Assembly: GCA_017544265.1 (NCBI GenBank)
Contig: JAFYEM010000014.1
Location: 1 to 55,837, forward strand
From: Bacteroidales bacterium
GTDB taxonomy: Bacteria; Bacteroidota; Bacteroidia; Bacteroidales; UBA932
Length of the DNA stretch: 55,837 nt
Direction: 5' to 3'
Translations under genes and position numbers: made by a program
In this document: one piece after another, positions 49,463 through 55,837 of the stretch
How the letters are laid out: each line of letters begins with the position of its first letter
How positions within the stretch are numbered: the first letter of the stretch is position 1
The notes under the pieces: generated by a model
The model's database searches: none
What the model saw: the letters and a program-made list of their open reading frames with translations, nothing else
Told to the model about the DNA's origin: nothing

Positions 49463-52400
49463 TCAATCGGTGTAAGTAACAACTATACTCTTGACGTAAA
49501 TAGCTTTGGCTGCTTTTGACGGTTTTGTAACAGTAACAATTATTTCACCTGCCGCAGAACCCGCAAAAGTATACTTCGCAGCAGATGAGCTCAGGGATTG
49601 GGCATTGCCGCCAAAGGCAGCTCCTCCTACGGTTACATCAGCAGACGCAGTTACTCCGGAGGCCGTAGATGCATTCACGACAACCTTGGTTATGGTCCCC
49701 GGAATATCACTTGTTGCCAACTTGATGTACTGGACTTGGGCGCTACTGGTTCCATAATGGATACCTTTGGTGCTATCATAAGAGGATTCTGTTCCGTCTG
49801 AAGTAACAGTCCATACGGCACCATCGTCAGCAGTCCCGCTTCCGTTACATTTATCAGTAAAGATAAGAGAACTCGTTTTAGTTGTTCCTCCACCTGCGAC
49901 AGAGAAAGTCTTGGAAGCAACACCTGTCACGAAACCATCCTTCTCGGCTATAGCCTTGACTGTGGTAGTTGCCGTGATGTTCAATGCAGCAGAATACACA
50001 CTTGAAGATGTTGTGGGAGCCAATCCGTCAAGCGTATAATAGATCGTTGCACCACTTGCCGCCGAGATAGTCACTGACGTAGAGGTTGAGAAGTTTTCTT
50101 CCCCTGATATTACAGGTTTTGCCAAAAGGCTCTGAATAGCGCAATTCGAATCGAATTCAGGAATATTGTTGTTATGGTTCTTTATCTTGCCTTTTACAAG
50201 GACCGCATCACCAGCCGCAACAGAACTAGAGTAGCTTGATTTTTCACGATAAGCCATAAACTGAGCGGCAGTGGACGAGCCATCCTCTGAGATATTGAAT
50301 GACACGTTTCCGTATTGTGAATTATAGGCAGTAGTTATTGCGCTCACGATACCTTTTACATAATACTCAGTGGTCGAAGCTGTTGTACCCTGAGCCTGAG
50401 CGGCCGCAATGGCTTCAGAAACAGTAAAAGGTTTTTCGAGAGAACCGTCATTGGCTCCGGAATTGATGGTATAAACGGTAGTCGCCACGCCGGAGGACAC
50501 GCCCGCCTTGACGGCTATCGCCCTGACGGTTGTTGTCGCCGAAATCGAAAGAGGAGAACTGTAAACCAGGGAATTGCCTGTTGGAACGCTGCCGTCCAGA
50601 GTGTAGTAAATAGTTGCACCGATTTCTGCGGAAAGAGTAACATTCTGCGCTTCGGTGTATATGCCTCCTGCAGGAGAGAACCTGGGCGCGCGGAACACTG
50701 AAACAACCTCGTTGTTCTCCTTGAATTCAGCCTGATTGCCATTGTAATACATAAGTGTACCGGTAGCCACGACAAGGTCACCTACGTTGAGATTGGTTTT
50801 ATCCGTGAAATCTGCGCCGCCGATATACTTGCCTTTGTACATCTCAAACTTACTGTCGGTGGAACCGTCGTCCGAGACATAGTAATTAACCTGACCGCTG
50901 GTGTTGATCGATCCGCTCTGGCAGACAATGCCTTTCACATACGCATTTTCAAACTCGGAAGCCGGATTCGCCTGCGCGATTGCGATTGCTGCAGATGCAG
51001 AAATAGGATTGTCTGCAGTTCCGACATTCACGACAACATTTTCTTTCACCACGACTGTATAGCTTGCAGATGCAGGCTTGTAGTTGACAAGGTCGGTAAC
51101 CTCAACTTTAACGGTAATAGTACCGGCGCCGGTGATTGAGAGTTCGCCTTCGTCATTGATGGTGGCGATTCCGGAAGGGACTGTCTCGACTGAGAACCCG
51201 AAAGGAGCGTCAGGATTGACTATGAGATCGGGGCCTTCGAAGCTGTCGCCGAGAGTAATTTCGAACGGGCCAGCCGGGTCAAATGACATCTCCACCTCGG
51301 TACGGGTGTCCACGACAGGGGCCCCACCGTCAAGTTTATAGAGGGCTATTGCCTTCTGAGAAGCGTATGAGGCAGATTTATAATATCTGAACCGCAACTG
51401 GTTAGAAGCCGAATTATACCTCAGATAAGCGCCGCCAGAGACTATATCAGCATTTCCGTCCGTATCAAGACTGACAGTGTTGGCTATGGGGCTGTCACTG
51501 CTTGCGAGACCATTGGCATCGGAATTCTGACCGATATACTTGCCGATGGCGGAAAGAATACTGTAACCTCCCTCCGGAAGTGCCGCGATTGTGAACTGCG
51601 CCGCAGGGACGTTCGAGCCGGGAGTGCAGGCGATCTTGCCGCCGCTGATGGTAACAGGAATGCTGTTCCCGACTGCGTCGAGAGGATCCAGGCTGCCGTC
51701 AAATGCCACGGCGCCATCCTCATAGACAATCAGGTACTGGCCGCTCCAGTCGGAAGGTTCGGAAGTGACCTTGGTGTAGAATGTGTCACCTCCGCCCTGG
51801 GTCTGGACAGTGACGCTGGTCACTGCAGCCGCGGACTCCTTGTAGTCGTCGTTCTCAGAAGGAACAGCCGTCACGCTGATTTCGTAGGTGCCGTCGGGAA
51901 GGGCTTCGAATTTCGCGGACTGGACGCCGGCGGCGATAGTCTGGGGATTATAACCTTCACAGGCCACCCTGTAGGTCACGGTAACTCCCTGAGGAGCGGC
52001 AATATCTGTCCAGGATACCAGGACATCAGAGCCCTCGGCTTCCGCCTTGACATTTGTCGGGGCGGCGAGAGGAGTCTTGACCACGGCCGAGCCGGCCTTC
52101 ATGTAGAGGGCAACGCCAACGCCCGTGGTTGCCGTGGATGCGTAGCAACTGAAGATAGGAGGATTGTTAGTATGGTTGCAGCGCATCATGTTGCGGGTAT
52201 TGCTGCCCTGCGCAATTAAAGTCGCTTCTCCGGTAGTGCCGTTTATTTCAATCGACCAGGAACTGTTGTCGGAGAGATCCGTTTCTGTCCTCAACCAGTT
52301 TGAACCGGAACTGGCCGCGTACAGATAACCATCTCCAGTATTGAACGCAAAAGTGTTGGCTTTATTGCCAGCTTCAAGAGTCAGAATCTGCACCGCGGCA

Positions 52401-53464
52401 CCGGGACTGGAAATAATCTCACCGTCGGAAGACTTGAGCTGCTCGACAGCTGCGCGGTTATTAGCGTTCTGTGTTGTGCCGAGCGCATAGTTCTGCCCAA
52501 AACCGGCAATGATAATTTCACTGCCTATGGCAAGATCCGCCGCATCCTTGACCAGCACATAATCGACCGCGGCATCGGCGGTGACGCCGTCCATGGGAAT
52601 GGAGAACGCGGCGACTTTACCGGAAGCGAACACCTTGCCTGCAGGAATGGTGATAGTCTTGCTGTAAGTAGTTCCCTTGTCTGTGGTGACGACGGCCTTG
52701 ATGTTCTTTCCGCCCAGATCGACGGGGGCGCAGGCGAACCAGATATCAGACGAACTGGTAGTGACAAGAGTAATGGTCTTGCCGGCGGAGTTGGCTACAA
52801 TATCACCTTTCGCATTGGCCTCGGTGGTCTCCAGATAGTAATAATAACGGCCGGCCCAGTTCTCGTCGGCGGTAAGGGAGATGGACTCAATCGCCTCGCC
52901 GTCCGCAAGGGAAAGATTGGAAAAACTTACTTTACCATAAGCGGTAATGTGCGCGAAATCAGCGAGACTGACACTCTCGGGGAAAGTGCTCAGTTCAGCG
53001 CTTTCGCTTACCAAAATCTGAGCTTTTTCATCCACGGAATTGCCAAGCGGCGTCTGGGAAGCGGGAATATCCACCTGGACAGACTTGTAACTGTTGCTGA
53101 CACTTATCACGGAAGCGTAGGGACTTACCGCATAGAATTTGAAAGAACTCGCTTCTCCGGCTTCAAGTTCGACATCAAAACGAGCCGTGGTGCCGTCGGA
53201 AGAGGGCTCCGGAGCAGATGACTGCTTGACCGTCGCGAAATTCAGGGAAATACCGACTGCCTGATTGCCCGTCCAGAGTGTCGGATACTTATTCCCTTCC
53301 TTGTCGCCGAAGACGGTCTTGGATTCGATGGATTCAGCGATAAAGCTGACAGTACGGGTCTGAGCGGAGGGACGCTCAATGGAGGAATCAAGTTCTTTTG
53401 CGCAAGACGCAAAGGCGAGGGCTGCTACTGAGAGCGCGAAAATGCTTTTTACCAAATTTTTCAT
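49463..53464 (-). CDS. Large multidomain surface lipoprotein with OB-fold and chitobiase-type C-terminal modules
   Basis: A 1333-residue predicted lipoprotein (MKNLVKSIFALSVAALAFASC, Cys21). The modules in order are: a fimbrillin-like N-terminal domain (about 35-290); a beta module containing YLYAASSGSNWLRTETDLSD (about 300-460); FN3 (about 470-560, APTNVKAEAEG); a second beta module (565-720, WSGQYLIVYEDG); an Ig-like domain (730-815); an OB-fold-like DUF5689-type domain (820-930, YVKGIVCQSG); a chitobiase C-terminal-like module (YYTLDGSVPTG); a second OB (1010-1120, YVKGIVSAI); a second chitobiase-like module (YYTLDGLAPTT); and a C-terminal module (1197-1333) shared with SusE. Such OB folds accompany secreted nucleases, and a nuclease follows in the same frame after the UGA. 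No catalytic domain is recognised within it. Confidence 0.82.
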   Translation of the reverse strand: MKNLVKSIFALSVAALAFASCAKELDSSIERPSAQTRTVSFIAESIESKTVFGDKEGNKYPTLWTGNQAVGISLNFATVKQSSAPEPSSDGTTARFDVELEAGEASSFKFYAVSPYASVISVSNSYKSVQVDIPASQTPLGNSVDEKAQILVSESAELSTFPESVSLADFAHITAYGKVSFSNLSLADGEAIESISLTADENWAGRYYYYLETTEANAKGDIVANSAGKTITLVTTSSSDIWFACAPVDLGGKNIKAVVTTDKGTTYSKTITIPAGKVFASGKVAAFSIPMDGVTADAAVDYVLVKDAADLAIGSEIIIAGFGQNYALGTTQNANNRAAVEQLKSSDGEIISSPGAAVQILTLEAGNKANTFAFNTGDGYLYAASSGSNWLRTETDLSDNSSWSIEINGTTGEATLIAQGSNTRNMMRCNHTNNPPIFSCYASTATTGVGVALYMKAGSAVVKTPLAAPTNVKAEAEGSDVLVSWTDIAAPQGVTVTYRVACEGYNPQTIAAGVQSAKFEALPDGTYEISVTAVPSENDDYKESAAAVTSVTVQTQGGGDTFYTKVTSEPSDWSGQYLIVYEDGAVAFDGSLDPLDAVGNSIPVTISGGKIACTPGSNVPAAQFTIAALPEGGYSILSAIGKYIGQNSDANGLASSDSPIANTVSLDTDGNADIVSGGAYLRYNSASNQLRFRYYKSASYASQKAIALYKLDGGAPVVDTRTEVEMSFDPAGPFEITLGDSFEGPDLIVNPDAPFGFSVETVPSGIATINDEGELSITGAGTITVKVEVTDLVNYKPASASYTVVVKENVVVNVGTADNPISASAAIAIAQANPASEFENAYVKGIVCQSGSINTSGQVNYYVSDDGSTDSKFEMYKGKYIGGADFTDKTNLNVGDLVVATGTLMYYNGNQAEFKENNEVVSVFRAPRFSPAGGIYTEAQNVTLSAEIGATIYYTLDGSVPTGNSLVYSSPLSISATTTVRAIAVKAGVSSGVATTVYTINSGANDGSLEKPFTVSEAIAAAQAQGTTASTTEYYVKGIVSAITTAYNSQYGNVSFNISEDGSSTAAQFMAYREKSSYSSSVAAGDAVLVKGKIKNHNNNIPEFDSNCAIQSLLAKPVISGEENFSTSTSVTISAASGATIYYTLDGLAPTTSSSVYSAALNITATTTVKAIAEKDGFVTGVASKTFSVAGGGTTKTSSLIFTDKCNGSGTADDGAVWTVTSDGTESSYDSTKGIHYGTSSAQVQYIKLATSDIPGTITKVVVNASTASGVTASADVTVGGAAFGGNAQSLSSSAAKYTFAGSAAGEIIVTVTKPSKAAKAIYVKSIVVTYTD

Positions 53465-53469
53465 AGCTC

Positions 53470-53607
53470 TTAGTCGTCAAGTGTTCCCCAGTCTTCTTCC
53501 TCGGCAGGCTGGATACCGGTTCCTTTGATGGAAGTCAAAAAGTTCTTCTCATAGCCCAGGTCGCGAAGCCTCAGAGAAGGTTGCAAGTAAGTTTTTTTAT
53601 TATCCAT
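53470..53607 (-). CDS. 45-residue mini-protein upstream of the large lipoprotein
   Basis: This short frame begins with ATG at 53607-53605 and ends with TAA, 5 bases before the lipoprotein ATG. The product starts MDNKKTYLQPSLRLRDLGYE and ends IQPAEEEDWGTLDD. There is no signal peptide. The middle (NFLTSIKGTG) is mildly hydrophobic and the end is acidic. Similar short proteins with a YxxP start and an acidic, Trp-containing tail occur in Bacteroidales beside surface-protein genes, from memory. A -7 promoter (53643-53650) lies just upstream, so it heads the operon. The function is unknown; it may couple translation or act as a peptide itself. Confidence 0.6.
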   Translation of the reverse strand: MDNKKTYLQPSLRLRDLGYEKNFLTSIKGTGIQPAEEEDWGTLDD

Positions 53608-53642
53608 ACTTTATTTAAATAATTGTGTTTTTCACCAATCGA

Positions 53643-53650
53643 CAAAGATA
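53643..53650 (-). promoter_or_regulatory. -7 element for the mini-gene and lipoprotein operon
   Basis: TATCTTTG on the minus strand (53650-53643), 36 bases before the ATG. The nearest TTG is 24 bases further upstream, longer than usual. Confidence 0.6.
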
Positions 53651-53754
53651 GGCATTTTCTGCGAGTATTCCTCACAAAAAACGCCTAAAATTTACAGTTT
53701 TTCAGAGCACTTGAAAAAATGCTCCGGACAGCGGTAAAACAGGGATGAACGGTG

Positions 53755-54267
53755 TCAGAAAGAAGGCTCCGCTTCGCCGTCGGAAGACTTGAAATCAAAG
53801 GTAGAGCCGTGCCAGGTCCATGTGCACAGCGCGCCTGAAGAGGGCTTCTTAATGGACACCGCCTGACGGAAAATACGTATTTCAGATGCTGAAGGAACGG
53901 CCATGCGGCCAACCTGGCGCCATGCGGAACCGGACCATGAAAACACGTCGGCCCGCACGCCCTCGGCGCTTCTGGACGCGACCATTATCTCACACTCGCG
54001 GTTGCCGGTGAAATCGTGGGTGCCTACCAGGATTTCGCCGCCATCGGCAGCGCAGAGCCGTTTTCCGCCCACATAGACCCCTTCGGCATCCACATTGACG
54101 GTCACCGTCGATGAACCCAGGTCGAACTCCAGATTGCCCGGAGAGCCGTAGATATAACTGTCCAGTCCGATGACATAGGCCTTCGTCTCTATGTCCGACA
54201 GGGTGCGCGTCTGCGCTGCGGCAAGCAGCGGCAGCAGGGCCAGAAATAATGTCGATAATCTCTTCAT
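53755..54267 (-). CDS. Exported protein of unknown function
   Basis: This 170-residue protein has a signal peptide (MKRLSTLFLALLPLLAAAQ) and a beta-rich remainder: LDSYIYGSPGNLEFDLGSST, then GTHDFTGNRECEIMVASRS, then WSGSAWRQVGRMAV. The order of short strands and the phrase on restoring values (TGNRECEIMVAS, VFSWSGSAW) resemble FG-GAP/beta-propeller blades, but only one or two blades would fit. The ATG at 54267 overlaps the queH stop by ATGA, so the two are translationally coupled. No function is proposed. Confidence 0.7.
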   Translation of the reverse strand: MKRLSTLFLALLPLLAAAQTRTLSDIETKAYVIGLDSYIYGSPGNLEFDLGSSTVTVNVDAEGVYVGGKRLCAADGGEILVGTHDFTGNRECEIMVASRSAEGVRADVFSWSGSAWRQVGRMAVPSASEIRIFRQAVSIKKPSSGALCTWTWHGSTFDFKSSDGEAEPSF

Positions 54268-54848
54268 CGACTGCAAATATAACCATTTTTTGAAAACTCG
54301 CAGCCGCAGTACGTCTGATTGTAAAACTGCTGCTCCCGGATAATCTCCCCGCGGCGCTGCTGGAGGCCGCCTTTGCGCCAGTTCATGCTCCACCAGACAA
54401 CTCCGCTTCCCTCGCAGGCGGCGCGGCCGGCTTCATCGACCTGCTCAAGACTCTTCCAGCGCGAAGAGGCAAGGGTGGTCGTGAGCACATTGAAGCCGTT
54501 TGCCCCTGCCCAGGCGACGGCCCTATCCAGACGGAAGCGGAAGCATTTGAGACATCTCGGGCCTCGTTCCGGGTCGTTTTCATGGCCCCTGACGCACTCC
54601 GCCCAGGCCGCATGGTCATAGACATCGTCTATAATCTCAAGGCCCATTTTTTCGGCGTAGCGGCGGATTTCACGAAGGCGCAAATTGTATTCTTCGCGGG
54701 GGTAAATGTTTGAATTCGAGAAGAATACGGCGGGACGGAAGCCATTCTCCACGAGGCATTCCAGTATTGCGCCGGAACATGGCGCGCAACAGGAATGGAC
54801 CAGGATCCGGGCGTCCTCCAGGGGCGGTATGACTTTCAAAATAGACAC
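54264..54848 (-). CDS. queH: Epoxyqueuosine reductase QueH
   Basis: QueH performs the last step of queuosine synthesis in tRNA, reducing epoxyqueuosine, and is unrelated to QueG. The 194-residue protein has the paired Cys motif HSCCAPCSG (Cys20, Cys21, Cys24), RGPRCLKCFRFRLD and YCGCEFS, which bind an iron-sulfur cluster and metal. The start is GTG at 54848; no upstream ATG is available in frame. It overlaps the following exported-protein gene by 4 bases. Confidence 0.93.
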   Translation of the reverse strand: MSILKVIPPLEDARILVHSCCAPCSGAILECLVENGFRPAVFFSNSNIYPREEYNLRLREIRRYAEKMGLEIIDDVYDHAAWAECVRGHENDPERGPRCLKCFRFRLDRAVAWAGANGFNVLTTTLASSRWKSLEQVDEAGRAACEGSGVVWWSMNWRKGGLQQRRGEIIREQQFYNQTYCGCEFSKNGYICSR

Positions 54849-54894
54849 GTGCTGAGCTTTGCGTTACGATGACGCGAAGTTATGGAAAAATTGT

Positions 54895-54902
54895 TAATTT
54901 TG
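54895..54902 (+). promoter_or_regulatory. Probable -7 element for ispF
   Basis: TAATTTTG lies 4 bases before the ATG at 54907, implying an almost leaderless message. A -33 at the proper distance is not seen. Confidence 0.4.
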
Positions 54903-54906
54903 CGCT

Positions 54907-55383
54907 ATGGAATTCAGAATTGGAAACGGTTATGACGTGCACGCGCTTGCGCCGGGACTGCCGATGTGGCTCGGTGGCGTGCAGATAGACTCCCCGACTG
55001 GCTTTGTCGCCCATTCGGACGGGGACGTCGCGATTCACGCGCTCTGCGACGCTCTGCTCGGTGCGCTCGCCCTCGGCGACATCGGCCACCTTTTTCCCGA
55101 TTCGTCCGCCGAGTGGAAGGGAATCGACAGCAAAATCCTGCTTTCAAAGGTCGTCGCACTGGTCCATGAAAAGGGCTGGCGGGTCGGCAACGCGGACATC
55201 ACCATCGCGCTCCAGAAGCCGAAACTCGCACCATATATCGGGTCTATGCGCACCTGCCTCTCGGAAATCCTCGGCATCGGGACCGATGCGGTCAGCGTAA
55301 AAGCCACGACCACCGAGCGCCTTGGTTTCGTCGGTCGCGAAGAAGGGGCGGAAGTTTGGGCAAGCGTGCTAATTTTGAAATAA
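54907..55383 (+). CDS. ispF: 2-C-methyl-D-erythritol 2,4-cyclodiphosphate synthase
   Basis: IspF forms the cyclic diphosphate intermediate of the MEP isoprenoid pathway. The 158-residue protein has the metal-binding GYDVHAL (Asp10, His12), HSDGDVAIHALCDALLGA (with His44) and ATTTERLGFVGREEG. Length fits the trimeric family. It is divergent from queH and followed by the tRNA genes, which have their own promoter. It supplies the same pathway as the prenyl synthase at 28682. Confidence 0.97.
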   Translation: MEFRIGNGYDVHALAPGLPMWLGGVQIDSPTGFVAHSDGDVAIHALCDALLGALALGDIGHLFPDSSAEWKGIDSKILLSKVVALVHEKGWRVGNADITIALQKPKLAPYIGSMRTCLSEILGIGTDAVSVKATTTERLGFVGREEGAEVWASVLILK

Positions 55384-55387
55384 TTTC

Positions 55388-55417
55388 TTGCAAAGAAAAA
55401 AAATTATTGTACCTTTG
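55388..55417 (+). promoter_or_regulatory. Promoter of the tRNA-Gln/tRNA-Met region
   Basis: TTG (55388-55390), a 19-base spacer and TACCTTTG (55410-55417) match the consensus. A leader hairpin CCCAATT/AATTGGG (55422-55428, 55444-55450) follows. Confidence 0.8.
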
Positions 55418-55463
55418 CAGTCCCAATTCGGCGCACCCGCGTAAATTGGGTGTTTCAAGTCAT

Positions 55464-55534
55464 TGAGATATGGTGTAATGGTAGCACTACAGATTCTGGC
55501 TCTGTCAGTGAGGGTTCGAGTCCTTCTATCTCAA
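55464..55534 (+). tRNA. tRNA-Gln (anticodon CTG)
   Basis: A complete cloverleaf can be folded: acceptor TGAGATA/TATCTCA, D-arm GTGTAATGGTAGCAC, anticodon stem ACAGA/TCTGT with loop TTCTGGC (anticodon CTG at 55496-55498), and T-arm GAGGG TTCGAGT CCTTC. The discriminator is A. CCA is not encoded. The U at position 1 and the CTG anticodon fit bacterial tRNA-Gln. Confidence 0.93.
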
Positions 55535-55535
55535 C

Positions 55536-55565
55536 AAAATCAGCCTTCGTCGAGCTGATTTTTTT
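55536..55565 (+). terminator. Intrinsic terminator after tRNA-Gln
   Basis: AAAATCAGC (55536-55544) pairs with GCTGATTTT (55554-55562) around a 9-base loop, followed by TTT. It lies between the two tRNA genes, so tRNA-Met may rely on readthrough or a separate start. Confidence 0.8.
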
Positions 55566-55576
55566 ATGAAAATGAC

Positions 55577-55650
55577 GGCGGGGTAGCTCAGCTGGTTAGA
55601 GCGTCGGATTCATAATCCGGAGGTCGTGGGATCGTGACCCACTCCCGCTA
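55577..55650 (+). tRNA. tRNA-Met (anticodon CAT)
   Basis: Acceptor GGCGGGG/TCCCGCT (with G-U pairs at both ends), D-arm GCTCAGCTGGTTAGAGC, anticodon stem-loop TCGGA-TTCATAA-TCCGG with anticodon CAT, and T-arm GTGGG ATCGTGA CCCAC. The discriminator is A. The D-arm and paired acceptor end suggest elongator Met rather than initiator. An Ile (lysidine) reading of CAT is less likely but cannot be excluded. CCA is not encoded. Confidence 0.92.
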
Positions 55651-55750
55651 CAAAAAAGCAAACATACGCAAGGTGGTGAGTACGAAATCACCCGCGAACA
55701 ACAACCTTCTCTATATATCCGAAACTACCCTGCGAGGTGGTTTTTTTGTT
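55651..55750. other. Gap between tRNA-Met and the right-edge gene
   Basis: It holds a short GGTGA/TCACC hairpin (55676-55693 region) and the terminator at 55722-55747. No gene is seen. Confidence 0.5.
55722..55747 (+). terminator. Intrinsic terminator after tRNA-Met
   Basis: AAACTACC (55722-55729) pairs with GGTGGTTT (55736-55743) with one G-T pair, followed by a T-run to 55747. It also ends the region before the minus-strand frame at 55751. Confidence 0.7.
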
Positions 55751-55837
55751 TTATATCAAGTAGTTAGAATCGATCTCCCACCTCTGTGACAAGGGTAATC
55801 TATCCAAAAGATCCAGAAGTTGTGACCAGTCGTCCAC
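55751..55837 (-). CDS. C-terminal tail of an unidentified protein, cut by the right edge
   Basis: The minus strand is open for 28 codons from the right edge to TAA at 55753-55751, ending SQRWEIDSNYLI. The visible residues start VDDWSQLLDLLDRLPLS, an amphipathic leucine-rich stretch that reads like protein. Codon use is more AT-rich than that of neighbouring genes. The location beside a tRNA gene would fit an integrated element, but 28 residues are too few to identify a family. Confidence 0.4.
   Translation of the reverse strand: MDDWSQLLDLLDRLPLSQRWEIDSNYLI

Noticed and set aside
49437-49465. Selenocysteine insertion at the UGA
   Set aside because: The stem is closer to the UGA than in the classic bacterial SECIS, the loop lacks a recognisable SECIS pattern, and the position is a Gly/Ser linker, not an active site. 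Readthrough, mutation or fusion explain it better.
49463-53464. Reading the large lipoprotein as a chitobiase or hexosaminidase
   Set aside because: Only the C-terminal-type accessory modules (YYTLDG) are present; no glycoside hydrolase catalytic domain is visible.

Overview
This looks like a chromosomal segment of an uncultured, GC-rich member of the Bacteroidota, most likely order Bacteroidales. The evidence is a SusC/SusD/SusE outer-membrane uptake locus, many Bacteroidota-type promoters (-33 TTG, about 20 bases, -7 TAnnTTTG), lipoproteins with Bacteroidota-style signal peptides, a DcuB-type C4-dicarboxylate exchanger, QueH, and tRNA genes without an encoded CCA. The species cannot be named from the sequence alone. 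Nothing looks like a phage, plasmid or CRISPR region; most of the window is core genome with a few accessory patches.

Layout. 1-6300: start of dnaK (runs off the left edge), an NlpC/P60 wall peptidase, a lone tyrosine recombinase, a DUF389 membrane protein, rpiB-truB, and a secreted lipoprotein behind a 350-base gap filled by palindromes. 6365-14194: rimP-nusA-infB-lpxD-lpxC-lpxA-wbqC, a tightly packed operon. 14248-25251: an oligosaccharide-use locus (MFS sugar porter, susC, susD, susE, a stand-alone LytTR regulator, malQ), likely for maltooligosaccharides. 25288-28019: an OPA-family antiporter and a C4-dicarboxylate exchanger. 28101-35722: a small unknown protein, prenyl synthase, U32 peptidase, RNase R, RsgA, a MATE exporter and a TonB_C-like protein. 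35740-35835: a probable sigma-54-driven small RNA. 35925-40132 (minus): EF-P, acyl-CoA ligase, two tandem deoxynucleoside kinases and a small exported protein. 40193-47834: an MBL hydrolase, then the minus-strand run exbB-exbD-tonB-rluB-era-uvrA. 47855-53607: a 45-residue mini-gene, a 1333-residue multidomain lipoprotein and a secreted nuclease. 53755-55837: an exported protein, queH, ispF, tRNA-Gln, tRNA-Met and the tail of an unidentified gene.

Most interesting signals. (1) A family of palindromic elements with GGCAGGG/CCCTGCC arms. It fills the rpiB upstream region, ends the U32 gene, and sits in frame inside uvrA; a decayed relative may sit in truB. (2) A single in-frame UGA, followed 7 bases later by a perfect 7-bp stem-loop. 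It separates the large OB-fold/Ig lipoprotein from a nuclease with no signal peptide, so it is either a readthrough site, a nonsense mutation or a recent fusion scar. (3) A perfect sigma-54 promoter motif placed to make a transcript of about 70 bases ending in an intrinsic terminator. (4) An LpxC that lacks the FabZ domain normally fused to it in this phylum, in a run of five genes joined by four TAATG junctions. (5) A 22-base near-perfect palindrome at the predicted start of transcription of a deoxynucleoside kinase gene.
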